Shown here piece by piece: positions 8,689 through 17,423 of a stretch of DNA of 51,545 nucleotides (the first letter of the stretch is position 1; every line of letters begins with the position of its first letter). The notes beneath the pieces were generated by a model. That model saw only the letters and a list, made by a program, of their open reading frames with translations, made no database searches and had not been told where the DNA came from. The translations under genes and the position numbers were made by a program. This DNA is from Gloeocapsa sp. PCC 73106 (lineage in GTDB: Bacteria; Cyanobacteriota; Cyanobacteriia; Cyanobacteriales; Gloeocapsaceae), in contig NZ_ALVY01000211.1 in the NCBI RefSeq assembly GCF_000332035.1, positions 1 through 51,545 on the forward strand. The letters are read 5' to 3'.

Positions 8689-9552
8689 CTAGGAAAATAA
8701 AGAAACAATTGTGGTACATATAATAAGCAATGTAGATAATAATGCCAACAAATAAGCTCTATTTTTAAGTTTAGCTAAACCAGTTTGTGCTGAGCTCTGT
8801 TCTGCTTTAAATTGATTGATGTAACGCTGCTCTAAAAAAGATTGGTAAGTAGCATTATCTTTTAATTTATGGGAATCTGTGGTTAAAATACTACTCAGAC
8901 GACCTGATTTATTCTCTCTAAGTTCTTGAATTTTATTGAGTTGATTAATCACTATTTCGTTGTCAGCTTCCCAGTTGAGAGATTGATGATAAGTTTGTTC
9001 CGCTCTATCTATATCTCCCAGGGTTAATAGCATTGTCCCTCTTTCCTGTAGTGCTTTAGCGATATCGTATTTACTGATGTAGGGTCCTAGTTGATTGATA
9101 CTATCATAGATTCTGAGAGCTTGTTGATGAAGATTTAATCCTACTAATGCTTTGGCTTTTTCTAAAAGAAATTTAGGATTACTAGGTTCTATTTTTAAGC
9201 CTTTATCTAAAAATTCTATAGCTTGCTGATATTCATTAGTTTTAATTTTGAGAAATCCTAAAAAATAATAAGCTCTAGGATAAGCAGATTTTTGCCAGAC
9301 AATACTTTCCTCAATACCTTGTTTTTTTTGCCAACTACGATAGTGATTTAGTTCTTGACTATTCCAAAACTTAATTACTAAATGACCATTGTCTACGTAT
9401 CGATATAAGTACGTTGCTGGAGTATTTTGAATAACTTTAAGTAACAGAGATTCAGCTTTAGAGAGATTCTCAACGTAAATCGCTTTAGCTGCAAAATCAA
9501 CCAGTTGAGCGTCTCGTGCTTCAGAATTACCTTCTTTGTTAGTGGTGAACAT
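8689..9552 (-). CDS. TPR-repeat protein with C-terminal membrane anchor
   Basis: I take the ATG at 9552 (MFTTNKEGNSE, 287 residues); the longer frame would need a TTG at 9576. The middle of the protein holds TPR units, for example AYYFLGFLKIKTNEYQQAIEFL followed by KGLKIEPSNPKFLLEKAKAL, and LLTLGDIDRAEQTYHQSLNW (about residues 85-210). The last 22 residues, starting at YLLALLSTLLIICTTIVSLF, form one hydrophobic segment, so the protein is probably tail-anchored with TPRs in the cytoplasm. It is convergent with the preceding gene across a 60-bp gap. The binding partner is unknown. Confidence 0.75.
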   Translation of the reverse strand: MFTTNKEGNSEARDAQLVDFAAKAIYVENLSKAESLLLKVIQNTPATYLYRYVDNGHLVIKFWNSQELNHYRSWQKKQGIEESIVWQKSAYPRAYYFLGFLKIKTNEYQQAIEFLDKGLKIEPSNPKFLLEKAKALVGLNLHQQALRIYDSINQLGPYISKYDIAKALQERGTMLLTLGDIDRAEQTYHQSLNWEADNEIVINQLNKIQELRENKSGRLSSILTTDSHKLKDNATYQSFLEQRYINQFKAEQSSAQTGLAKLKNRAYLLALLSTLLIICTTIVSLFS

Positions 9553-9693
9553 AAAACTCTGATGGCAGTTAAACAAGTCGTATGCTTATTTTACCAAAAA
9601 ATTATTGTTCTTTCTAGTGGCGATCGCGTTATGCAGTAGAGCATGTGTATCTTCATAGAGAATTGGTATAAAGATTACAAACGAAGTTAAGAG

Positions 9694-9718
9694 GCTTTGA
9701 GAGTATTCTTCTCAAAAC
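9694..9718 (-). terminator. Hairpin downstream of first EExGH/PPC gene
   Basis: Arms 9694-9702 and 9710-9718 pair as TTTGAGA with TCTCAAA, extended by two further G-C pairs through a G-U wobble in minus-strand RNA. There is a 7-nt loop. It lies about 30 nt after the stop at 9748. No clear U-run follows, so it is a 3'-end hairpin with uncertain terminator strength. The rest of 9553-9747 shows no gene. Confidence 0.45.
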
Positions 9719-9747
9719 CCCTTGTACACCACACCCAGTTAAAGAAT

Positions 9748-11295
9748 CTAAGCAGTCAGACTCAAGTTATAGTTAGTATTGGCACCGCCAAAAGGATAAA
9801 CTCGTACGAAGTAAGTTCCTGCACCCAAGGTTGTGTTGATACTTTCAGAACTTGAACCACCCAGAACTGAACTAGCAATTACACCACCAGAAGAGTTCAG
9901 TAGTTGTACATCACCGTCAGCGCTCATACCATTGAGACCTAATCTGAAGTTGCGGGTACTATTTAAGCTAAAGCGGTAATAATCATTGGTATCAGTACTA
10001 CCGACAAAGTCAGTAAAGTTTCGAGTACCACTTAACGTACCGATATTGCGAGCAGCACTGAGGCTATTGTCATTGATTACACTAGCACCGAGAGTCAAGG
10101 TATAGCCAGTAGTGACAGTGCTATAGGGATAAACACGCACGAAGTAAGTTCCGGCACCCAAAGTTGTGTTGATACTTTCAGAACTTGAACCACCCAGGAC
10201 TGAACTGGCAATAACACTACCGGAAGAATTGAGTAGTTGTACATCGCCGTCAGCGGTCATACCACTGAGAGACAATCTGAAGTTGCTGCTATTATTTAAG
10301 CTAAAGCGATAATAATCATTGGTATCGTTTGCATAATTATTGGTATCCCTTGAGCCGACAAAGTCATAAAAGTACTGAGTACTATTATCAAGTGTACCGA
10401 CATTGCGTGCTGTTTCCCGGCTATTACCTGCAGCATCAGCCATCATAGCTAAAGAATAATTGGTGTTACCACTATATTGATAAACCCGCGCGTAGTAAGT
10501 TCCGGGACTCAAAGTTGTTCTGATTCTATCAGTGGTGGTTCCACCTGCAGTAGAACTACTAATAACACCACCGGAGGAGTTGAGCAGTTGTAAGTCAGCA
10601 TCAGCACTCAAACCCGTAAGATCTACTGAAAAGCTGACGTTATTACTTACGATAAAGCGGTAATAGTCATTGGTATCGTCAGAACCAACATAATCATAGA
10701 TGCTGTAGGTACCACCACCGTTGAAGGTACCTAGGTACCTTGCGCTACCAAGACTGTTATCTTGCTCTACAAAAATACTCGTACCGTTGACATCAATCAT
10801 ACCCCAATCATTTTCAGACTGAATCCGCGTTAACTCAGATATGCTTAAGCTATTTCCCATGACGATATTTTGGAATAACTCGCCCTCGTCTCCGGCGGTA
10901 TCTCCCCCTGGATTCAACAAAGTGTCAAAAAAGTGTCCCGTCTCTTCTAGTAAAACCCTTGTAAGTACACCATCTTGACCCAGCTCAAGTAAGGCTTCAG
11001 ATAGATAGATGGTATTTTGTTCAGTAGCGTAGGCTCCTAGTGCACCTCCCATCGCTTGCTCAGATAAAACTTCGATTTGAGGAAAATTCAGCCCATCGAG
11101 GGAGTAATCTTGAACTAGAGCCTCTTTAGCAGCGAAATCGGTGATATCGTAAACATATTCTAGTTGTGTAGGAGCATTACTGGAGGTAAAAAACTCTTCT
11201 AGCTGACTTTGTACGTTGAGCACCGCAGCACCAAGTTGGCTATAGCTATTAACTGCAGAAGATGAGTCAAAGTTTTGTAATGATGAAGTTTCCAT
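9748..11295 (-). CDS. EExGH-domain protein with three PPC-type repeats (tandem paralogue A)
   Basis: This 515-residue protein shares its first 177 or so residues almost exactly with the next two genes. They start METSSLQNFDSSSAVNSYSQ and contain VLLEETGHFFDTLLNPGGD (about 114-132) and a GDEGELFQ segment. The LEExGHxxD string resembles a zincin active site in which the first His of HExxH is Glu, so activity is uncertain. After it come three repeats of about 110 residues of the pre-peptidase C-terminal type, each with DTNDYYRF, GMSADGDVQLLNSSG and GTYFVRVYPF. Repeat 2 carries a small insert (NNYANDTNDYY). No signal peptide is seen, so export would need another route. A role in secretion or the cell surface is inference. 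Confidence 0.75.
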   Translation of the reverse strand: METSSLQNFDSSSAVNSYSQLGAAVLNVQSQLEEFFTSSNAPTQLEYVYDITDFAAKEALVQDYSLDGLNFPQIEVLSEQAMGGALGAYATEQNTIYLSEALLELGQDGVLTRVLLEETGHFFDTLLNPGGDTAGDEGELFQNIVMGNSLSISELTRIQSENDWGMIDVNGTSIFVEQDNSLGSARYLGTFNGGGTYSIYDYVGSDDTNDYYRFIVSNNVSFSVDLTGLSADADLQLLNSSGGVISSSTAGGTTTDRIRTTLSPGTYYARVYQYSGNTNYSLAMMADAAGNSRETARNVGTLDNSTQYFYDFVGSRDTNNYANDTNDYYRFSLNNSSNFRLSLSGMTADGDVQLLNSSGSVIASSVLGGSSSESINTTLGAGTYFVRVYPYSTVTTGYTLTLGASVINDNSLSAARNIGTLSGTRNFTDFVGSTDTNDYYRFSLNSTRNFRLGLNGMSADGDVQLLNSSGGVIASSVLGGSSSESINTTLGAGTYFVRVYPFGGANTNYNLSLTA

Positions 11296-11400
11296 AGTTA
11301 AATTGATTCCTAGTTACTTAGATGAGGTTTGATTTTTGCATCTTGGTACTAACAACGTTGGAGTCGGATTAAATATTCCAAATGATCTAAAAAAATTTTG
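11296..11400 (-). promoter_or_regulatory. Conserved upstream region of EExGH/PPC genes
   Basis: The roughly 100 bp before each of the three paralogues (11296-11400, 13634-13735, 15641-15745) are nearly the same, including blocks such as GATGAGGTTTGATTTTTGC and GGATTAAATATTCC on the plus strand. The promoter was evidently copied along with the gene, so the three copies probably share regulation. No sigma-70 boxes stand out clearly. Confidence 0.5.
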
Positions 11401-11408
11401 GCTCACTC

Positions 11409-11443
11409 CCCTCACCTTTTGGGAGAGGAGTTACGCGTGAGGG
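11409..11443 (-). terminator. Probable Rho-independent terminator after paralogue B
   Basis: Arms 11409-11415 (CCCTCAC) and 11437-11443 (GTGAGGG) form a 7-bp GC-rich stem. In the minus-strand direction it is followed shortly by an AAAATTTTTTT stretch (about 11389-11399). It lies just after the stop at 11447 and is repeated in near-identical form after paralogue C. Confidence 0.6.
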
Positions 11444-11446
11444 AAT

Positions 11447-13633
11447 TTATGCAGTCAGACTCAAGTTATAGTTAGTATTGGCACTACCAAAGGGATAAAC
11501 GCGCACGAAGTAAGTTCCTGCACCCAAAGTTGTGATGATACTTTCGGAAGCTGAGCCGCCAGCAGTTGAACTGGTAATAACACCACCGGAAGAATTGAGT
11601 AGTTGTACATCGCCGTCAGCGGTCATTCCATTTAGAGACAAGTTGAAGTTGCGAGTACTATCTAAGCTAAAGCGGTAATAGTCATTGGTATCAGTAGTAC
11701 CAACAAAGTCACTAAAGCTTCGAGTACCACTTAACGTACCGATATTGCGAGCAACGCTGATGCTATTGTCATTGATTACACTAGCACCAAGACTCAAGTT
11801 ATAGCTGGTATTAGCACTACCAAAGGGATAAACACGCACGTAGTAAGTTCCGGCACCCAAAGCTGTGTTAATACTTTCAGAACTTGAACCACCCAAAGCT
11901 GAACTAGCAATTACACCACCAGAAGAGTTAAGTAGTTGTACATCACCATCAGCGCTCATACCACTTAGAGACAAGCTGAAGTTGCTATAATTGCTTACAT
12001 TGAAGCGGTAATAATCATTGGTATCGCTTGTTCCGACAAAGTCAGTAAAGTTTTGTGTACTACCAAGTGTACCGATATTGCGAGCTGCTCCCAGGCTATT
12101 TCCAGCGCCATCTGATAGAGTAGCACCAAGACTCAAGTTATAGTTGGTATTAGCACTACCAAAGGGATAAACCCGTACGAAGTAAGTTCCTGCATTCAAA
12201 GTTGTGATGATACTTTCGGAACTTGAACCACCCAGGGCTGAACTAGTAATTACACCACCGGAAGAATTGAGTAGTTGTACATCACCGTCAGCGCTCATTC
12301 CACTGAGAGACAAGCTGAAGTTGCGAGTACTATCTAAGCTAAAGCGGTAATAGTCATTGGTATCGCTTGTTCCGACAAAGTCACTAAAGAACTGAGTACT
12401 ACTAAGTGTGCCGATATTGCGTGCAGTACTGAGGGTATTGTCATTGATACTAGCACTGAGACTCAAGTTATAGTTAGTATTAGCAGTGCTAAAGGGATAA
12501 ACGCGGACGAAGTAAGTTCCTGCACTCAAAGTTGTGTTGATACTTTCAGAAGTTGAACCTCCAGCAGTTGAACTGGTAATAACACCACCGGAAGAATTGA
12601 GTAGTTGTACATCGCCGTCAGCGGTCATTCCACTTAGAGACAAGCTAAAGTTACTAGTATTATTTAAGCTAAAGCGGTAATAATCATTGGTATCGGTCGC
12701 TCCGACATAGTCAGTAAAGTTTTGTGTACTACCAAGTGTACCGATATTGCGAGCAGCACTGGTGCTATTACCTGCAGCATCAGCTCTCAGACTCAAGTTA
12801 TAGTTAGTATCACCACTAAATTGATAAACTCGAGCGAAGTAAGTTCCCGCACTCAAAGTTGTTCTGATAAAATCAGAGGTGGCTCCACCAGCAGTAGAAC
12901 TACTGATAACACCACCGGAGGAGTTGAGGAGTTGTAAATCAGCATCCGCGCTCAAACCCGTAAGATCTAATGAAAAGCCGACGTTATTACTTACGGTAAA
13001 GCGGTAATAGTCATTGGTGTCGCTAGAACCAACGAACCCAGTGAGGCTTCGGTTACCTGCGATATTACCTAAGTTAGTTGCGCTACTAAGACTGTTATCT
13101 TGCTCGACAAGAACATTCGCACCATTGACATTAATCATACCCCAATCATTTTCAGATTGAATCCGCGTTAACTCAGACACGCTTAAGCTATTTCCCATGA
13201 CGATATTTTGGAATAGCTCGCCCTCGTCTCCAGAGGTATCTCCTCCTGGATTCAACAAAGTATCAAAAAAGTGACCAGTTTCTTCTAGTAATACTCTTGT
13301 GAGTAGACCATCTTGTCCCAGCTCAAGTAAAGACTCAGATAGATAGATGGTATTTTGTTGAGTAGAGTAAGCGCCAAGTGCACCCTGCATCGCTTGCTCA
13401 GATAAAACTTCAATTTGAGGGAAATTGAGTCCATCGATGGAGTTATCTTGAAGTAGAGCCTCTTTAGCGGCGAAATCGGTGATATCGTAAACATAGTCTA
13501 GTTGTGTAGGAGCATTACTGGAGATAAAAAACTCTTCTAGCTGACTTTGTACGTTGAGCACCGCAGAACCGAGTTGGCTATAGCTATTAACTGCAGAAGA
13601 TGAGTCAAAATTTTGTAATGATGAAGTTTCCAT
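11447..13633 (-). CDS. EExGH-domain protein with five PPC-type repeats (tandem paralogue B)
   Basis: At 728 residues this is the longest of the three paralogues. The N-terminal 177 residues match those of its neighbours, including LLEETGHFFDTLLN and DTSGDEGELFQ. Five repeats of about 110 residues follow. The first is the divergent type (LTGLSADADLQLLNSSG, ARVYQFSGDTNYNLSL), and the remaining four are close copies (SGMSADGDVQLLNSSGG, FVRVYPFGSANTNYNLSL). Adjacent repeats are joined by linkers such as INDNSISVARNIGTLSGT. The high DNA similarity between repeats means that copy number can change by unequal recombination. As in the other copies, the first His of a zincin motif is replaced by Glu. 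Function is unknown. Confidence 0.75.
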   Translation of the reverse strand: METSSLQNFDSSSAVNSYSQLGSAVLNVQSQLEEFFISSNAPTQLDYVYDITDFAAKEALLQDNSIDGLNFPQIEVLSEQAMQGALGAYSTQQNTIYLSESLLELGQDGLLTRVLLEETGHFFDTLLNPGGDTSGDEGELFQNIVMGNSLSVSELTRIQSENDWGMINVNGANVLVEQDNSLSSATNLGNIAGNRSLTGFVGSSDTNDYYRFTVSNNVGFSLDLTGLSADADLQLLNSSGGVISSSTAGGATSDFIRTTLSAGTYFARVYQFSGDTNYNLSLRADAAGNSTSAARNIGTLGSTQNFTDYVGATDTNDYYRFSLNNTSNFSLSLSGMTADGDVQLLNSSGGVITSSTAGGSTSESINTTLSAGTYFVRVYPFSTANTNYNLSLSASINDNTLSTARNIGTLSSTQFFSDFVGTSDTNDYYRFSLDSTRNFSLSLSGMSADGDVQLLNSSGGVITSSALGGSSSESIITTLNAGTYFVRVYPFGSANTNYNLSLGATLSDGAGNSLGAARNIGTLGSTQNFTDFVGTSDTNDYYRFNVSNYSNFSLSLSGMSADGDVQLLNSSGGVIASSALGGSSSESINTALGAGTYYVRVYPFGSANTSYNLSLGASVINDNSISVARNIGTLSGTRSFSDFVGTTDTNDYYRFSLDSTRNFNLSLNGMTADGDVQLLNSSGGVITSSTAGGSASESIITTLGAGTYFVRVYPFGSANTNYNLSLTA

Positions 13634-13745
13634 GGTTAGATTAGTTCCTAATTACTTAGATGAGGTTTGATTTTTGCCTCTTGGTATTAACAACGTTGGA
13701 GTCGGATTAAATATTCCAAATGATCTAAAAATTTTTCGCTCACTC

Positions 13746-13780
13746 CCCTCACCTTTTGGGAGAAGGGTTACGGGTGAGGG
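13746..13780 (-). terminator. Probable Rho-independent terminator after paralogue C
   Basis: Arms 13746-13753 (CCCTCACC) and 13773-13780 (GGTGAGGG) form an 8-bp stem. On the minus strand it is followed by GGAGTGAGCGAAAAATTTTT. It is the same element as at 11409-11443, showing that the 3' flank was duplicated with the gene. Confidence 0.6.
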
Positions 13781-13783
13781 AAT

Positions 13784-15640
13784 TTATGCAGTCAGACTCA
13801 AGTTATAGTTAGTATTAGCGCCCCCAAAAGGATAAACACGCACGTAGTAAGTTCCTGCACCCAAGGTTGTACTGATACTTTCAGAACTTGAACCACCTAA
13901 AGCTGAACTACTAATCACACCACCAGAAGAGTTCAGTAGTTGTACATCACCGTCAGCGGTCATTCCACTGAGACCTAATCTGAAGTTGCGTGTACTACCT
14001 AAGCTAAAGCGGTAATAGTCATTGATATCAGTACTACCAACAAAGTCACTGAAGGTTCGAGTACCACTTAACGTACCGATATTGCGAGCAGCACCGCGGC
14101 TATTGTCATTGATTATGGTAGCACCGAGACTCAACTCATAGTTAGTATTAGCACCGCCAAAAGGATAAACCCGTACGTAGTAAGTTCCCGCACCCAAAGC
14201 TGTGTTGATAAATTCAGCGGTCGTACTACCCGCGGCTGAACTAGCAATTACACTACCGGAAGAATTCAGTAGTTGTACGTCACCGTCAGCGGTCATGCCA
14301 CTTAGAGCCAAGCTAAAGTTGCTGTAATTACTTAAGCTAAAACTGTAATAATCATTGGTATCGTTATTGCCCACATAGTCAAAGAATCTTTGTGTAGCAC
14401 TAAGAGCACCAATACTACGAGCGGCACCAAGACTATTACCTGCTCCATCGGCACCGAGACTCAAGTTATAGTTGGTAATAGCCCCATTAAAGGGAAAAAC
14501 GCGTACGTAGTAAGTTCCCGCACCCAAAGTTGTGCTGATACTTTCAGCGCTTGATCCACCCGCGGTTGAACTAGTAATTACACCACCAGAAGAATTCAGG
14601 AGTTGTACGTCACCGTCAGCGCTCATACCATTGAGAGCCAAGCTAAAGTTGCTAGTATTATTTAAGCTAAAGCGGTAATAGTCATTGGCACTGGTAGGTC
14701 CGACATAGTCAGTGAAAGACTGAGTGGCAGCCAAAACCCCAAGATTGCGGGCATTATCCAAGTTAGTACCAGCACCATTAGTTTCTAAACGCAAGTTATA
14801 GTTAGTATTGCCACTAAATTGATAAACCCGGGCGTAGTAAGTTCCCGCACTCAGATTTGTTCTGATAAAATCAGAGGTGGTTCCACCTGCACTGGAACTA
14901 TTAATGACAGTACCCGAGGAGTTGAGCAGTTGTAAGTCAGCATCTGCGCCCAAACCCGTGAGATCTAATGAAAAGCCTACGTTAACACTGGTATCATTTA
15001 CCGTAAAGCGGTAGTAGTCATTGGTATCGTCAGAACCAACATACCCAGTGAGGCTTCGGCTACCGGCGATAGCGCCTAAGTCCGTTGCGCTACCAATACT
15101 ATTATTTTGCTCGACAAGAACATTCGCACCATTGACATTAATCATACCCCAATCATTTTCAGATTGAATCCGCGTTAACTCAGATACGCTCAAGCTATTT
15201 CCCATCACGATATTTTGAAATAACTCGCCCTCGTCTCCAGAGGTATCTCCCCCTGGATTCAACAAAGTGTCAAAAAAGTGACCAGTTTCTTCGAGTAATA
15301 CTCGTGTAAGTAAACCATCTTGCCCCGGATCTAGTAAGGCTTCAGATAGATAGATGGTATTTTGTTCAGTAGAGTAAGCACCAAGTGCACCCTGCATCGC
15401 TTGCTCAGATAAAACTTCGATTTGAGGGAAATTGAGTCCATCGATGGAGTTATCTTGAAGTAGAGCCTCTTTAGCGGCGAAATCGGTGATATCGTAAACA
15501 TATTCTAGTTGTGTAGGAGCATTACTGGAGGTAAAAAACTCTTCTAGCTGACTTTGTACGTTAAGCACCGCAGAACCGAGTTGGCTATAGCTATTAACTG
15601 CAGAAGATGAGTCAAAATTTTGTAATGACGAAGTTTCCAT
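13784..15640 (-). CDS. EExGH-domain protein with four PPC-type repeats (tandem paralogue C)
   Basis: The 618-residue product has the same N-terminal module as its two downstream neighbours (METSSLQNFDSSSAVNSYSQ; LLEETGHFFD at about 115-124) followed by four PPC-type repeats. The first repeat has a short insert (VNDTSVNVGF), and the second opens with a more divergent linker (NLDNARNLGVLAATQSF). The gene stands first in transcriptional order of the tandem array. PPC domains are usually removed C-terminal modules of secreted peptidases, but no intact protease domain is visible. The conserved Glu-Glu-x-Gly-His and following Asp could be a metal site (inference). Confidence 0.75.
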   Translation of the reverse strand: METSSLQNFDSSSAVNSYSQLGSAVLNVQSQLEEFFTSSNAPTQLEYVYDITDFAAKEALLQDNSIDGLNFPQIEVLSEQAMQGALGAYSTEQNTIYLSEALLDPGQDGLLTRVLLEETGHFFDTLLNPGGDTSGDEGELFQNIVMGNSLSVSELTRIQSENDWGMINVNGANVLVEQNNSIGSATDLGAIAGSRSLTGYVGSDDTNDYYRFTVNDTSVNVGFSLDLTGLGADADLQLLNSSGTVINSSSAGGTTSDFIRTNLSAGTYYARVYQFSGNTNYNLRLETNGAGTNLDNARNLGVLAATQSFTDYVGPTSANDYYRFSLNNTSNFSLALNGMSADGDVQLLNSSGGVITSSTAGGSSAESISTTLGAGTYYVRVFPFNGAITNYNLSLGADGAGNSLGAARSIGALSATQRFFDYVGNNDTNDYYSFSLSNYSNFSLALSGMTADGDVQLLNSSGSVIASSAAGSTTAEFINTALGAGTYYVRVYPFGGANTNYELSLGATIINDNSRGAARNIGTLSGTRTFSDFVGSTDINDYYRFSLGSTRNFRLGLSGMTADGDVQLLNSSGGVISSSALGGSSSESISTTLGAGTYYVRVYPFGGANTNYNLSLTA

Positions 15641-15824
15641 GGTTAGATTAGTTCCTACTGAGTTAGATGAGGTTTGATTTTTGCCTCTTGATACTGATAA
15701 CGTTGGACTCAGATTAAATATTCCGGATTTATCTAAAAAATTTTTAAAAGGAGGTGGGGATAGAGTTGCGATCGCTCAACCATGTTAAACGATAAAGCAG
15801 TTCGCCCTCATCTGTTAAACTCAG

Positions 15825-15844
15825 GGGTATAACTCAGTTATCCC
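15825..15844. promoter_or_regulatory. Inverted repeat just upstream of the RHH antitoxin gene
   Basis: GGG-ATAAC (15825-15833, with one bulged T) pairs with GTTATCCC (15837-15844), leaving a 3-nt loop. It lies 17 bp before the antitoxin ATG and next to an AAGGGGAG ribosome-binding site. RHH antitoxins repress their own operons through palindromes, so this is a candidate operator, or alternatively an RNA hairpin. Confidence 0.4.
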
Positions 15845-15860
15845 GAAGGGGAGCACAAAT

Positions 15861-16097
15861 ATGAAAACAGCTATTTCGATTCCTGATGAAGTGTTTCATC
15901 AAGCGGAAGCGTTGGCTAAAAATCTTGGTCTAAGTCGTAGTGAACTTTATACTCAAGCGGTGGCAAACTTTCTCAAATCTCATCGTTCTTTAACGGTTAC
16001 GGAAAGATTAAATCAGGTTTATTCACAGGAAGATAGTTCTTTAGACTCCCTTGTTGCTGTCATGCAGTTGAAAACCATCGATGATGAGCAATGGTAA
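15861..16097 (+). CDS. Ribbon-helix-helix (MazE-like) antitoxin
   Basis: The 78-residue protein opens KTAISIPDEVFHQAEALAKN, followed by LGLSRSELYTQAVANFL. This is the beta-strand plus two-helix ribbon-helix-helix DNA-binding fold of antitoxins paired with MazF. The C-terminal part (LTVTERLNQVYSQED and on) would bind the toxin. A strong Shine-Dalgarno (AAGGGGAG) precedes the ATG. The stop overlaps the start of a truncated mazF at 16091, the normal layout of mazEF pairs, but the toxin is lost. The antitoxin is therefore an orphan here, though intact. Confidence 0.75.
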   Translation: MKTAISIPDEVFHQAEALAKNLGLSRSELYTQAVANFLKSHRSLTVTERLNQVYSQEDSSLDSLVAVMQLKTIDDEQW

Positions 16098-16129
16098 TGG
16101 AAAGAGGAGAAATTTGGTGGGCTTCTCTT
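16091..16129 (+). pseudogene. 5' remnant of a mazF-type toxin gene
   Basis: Thirteen codons, MVMERGEIWWASL, match the conserved N-terminus of MazF-family endoribonucleases (M-x-RGEIWW). The reading then departs from any MazF-like sequence at about 16130, where a nucleotidyltransferase frame begins. A deletion probably joined the mazF start to an adjacent toxin-antitoxin gene. Confidence 0.6.
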
Positions 16130-16362
16130 CTATTAACGATCCAACTCCTTCTCAAATTATCCTTCAGGTATCAAAAGCCAGAGAAACAAGAACTGAATTT
16201 TTGGAACAGATGCGCCAAAGACAGCAGCAAGGTTGGAAGGTCGCTCAAGATTGTGCGAGAATCCTTAAAGAACAATTTGGAGTAAAACGAGTTGTTTTAT
16301 TTGGTTCATATCATGTCCGCCTAATCACTTATAATAAAAGTGATGAATGCAAACCATGACTT

Positions 16363-16854
16363 ATGCCAAAACGAATTAGTCTAGTCCCCCATTTGACCGT
16401 TGAAGAGTTAGAGCGAGGTTATCGTCAAGCCAAAACTGTAGTAGAAAGCCGACAATACCAAATTATCAAGCTACTGGCACAAGGCAAAAAAACTGAAGAA
16501 GTTCAAGAAATAACAGGCTATAGTAAAACTTGGATCTACGCATTAGTAAGAAGATATAACGAATTAGGAGCCATTGGATTAGGCGATCGCCGTCAATATA
16601 ATCAAGGTATAAATCCTCTGGTGAATGATATCCATCAAGCTCAACTTTGGCAAGCCCTACAAAACAAAGCCCCTGATGGTGGATTGTGGAATGGTAGAAA
16701 GGTAGCAGATTGGTTGAGCGAAGTGACTTGTACCAAAATTAGCAGACAAAGAGGATGGGAATTTTTACGGGAAATGACTTTTAGATTGAGAGTCCCACGT
16801 CCTGCACACACCTTGAGTGATTTAGCAGAACAAGAAGCTTGGAAAAAAAACTAG
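16363..16854 (+). CDS. IS630-like transposase, N-terminal frame (OrfA)
   Basis: The 163-residue product has an N-terminal helix-turn-helix region (VEELERGYRQAKTVVESRQY, then TEEVQEITGYSKTWIYALVR) and ends at a run of eight A (16843-16850). The catalytic half lies in the -1 frame at 16839-17423, so the full transposase is probably made by a -1 ribosomal frameshift at the A8 tract. The start ATG is at 16363, about 50 bp inside the left end. Alone it could act as a DNA-binding regulator. Confidence 0.75.
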   Translation: MPKRISLVPHLTVEELERGYRQAKTVVESRQYQIIKLLAQGKKTEEVQEITGYSKTWIYALVRRYNELGAIGLGDRRQYNQGINPLVNDIHQAQLWQALQNKAPDGGLWNGRKVADWLSEVTCTKISRQRGWEFLREMTFRLRVPRPAHTLSDLAEQEAWKKN

Positions 16855-17423
16855 CACTACAAGTAAACGAACTTCAAAATAATTATCCAGAGGCTGAAAT
16901 TCAGTTATGGTGTGAAGACGAACACCGTATAGGACTCAAACCAGTTCTCCGTCGGGTTTATGTACCAGAAGGAGAAATACCGATAGCCAATGTTAATTGG
17001 CGCTTTAAATGGTTATGGTTATATGCTTTTGTTCATCCTCAAACAGGGGAAACTTATTGGTGGATTTTACCCTATGTCAATACTGAACTGTTTAACCAAG
17101 TTTTAGCCAATTTTGCCACAGAATTTGGGTTAGGTGACAAAAAAAAGATTCTTTTAGCTGTTGACCAAGCAGGATGGCATACCAGTAAAAATTTAAAGAT
17201 TCCTGATGGTCTTCATTTAACCTTTTTACCATCTCATTCCCCAGAATTACAGCCTGCTGAAAGACTTTGGACTTTAGTCGATGAACCAATTGCAAATCGT
17301 TCCTTTGAAACTCTTGATGATTTAGAGGAAATCTTATTTAAACGATGTCAAACTTTATTACTACAAGAAGATTTGATTCAAGGAGTCACAGGTTTTCATT
17401 GGTGGCTTGAAATAGGAGCTTAA
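16839..17423 (+). CDS. IS630-like transposase, catalytic DDE frame (OrfB)
   Basis: The 194-residue frame opens with a TTG inside the slippery A8 site, which supports expression as a fusion with OrfA. The DDE triad is visible as WCEDEHRIGL (first Asp), LLAVDQAGWHTS (second Asp) and LPSHSPELQPAERLW (Glu). These are the standard IS630 catalytic motifs. The right inverted repeat begins 15 bp after the stop. Apart from the frameshift the element seems intact, so it could still be mobile. Confidence 0.8.
   Translation: MEKKLALQVNELQNNYPEAEIQLWCEDEHRIGLKPVLRRVYVPEGEIPIANVNWRFKWLWLYAFVHPQTGETYWWILPYVNTELFNQVLANFATEFGLGDKKKILLAVDQAGWHTSKNLKIPDGLHLTFLPSHSPELQPAERLWTLVDEPIANRSFETLDDLEEILFKRCQTLLLQEDLIQGVTGFHWWLEIGA

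Noticed and set aside
13285-13494. Minus-strand 69-codon frame inside paralogue B
   Set aside because: It lies in an alternative frame of the repeated EExGH module; the same region in the other two paralogues does not keep it open.
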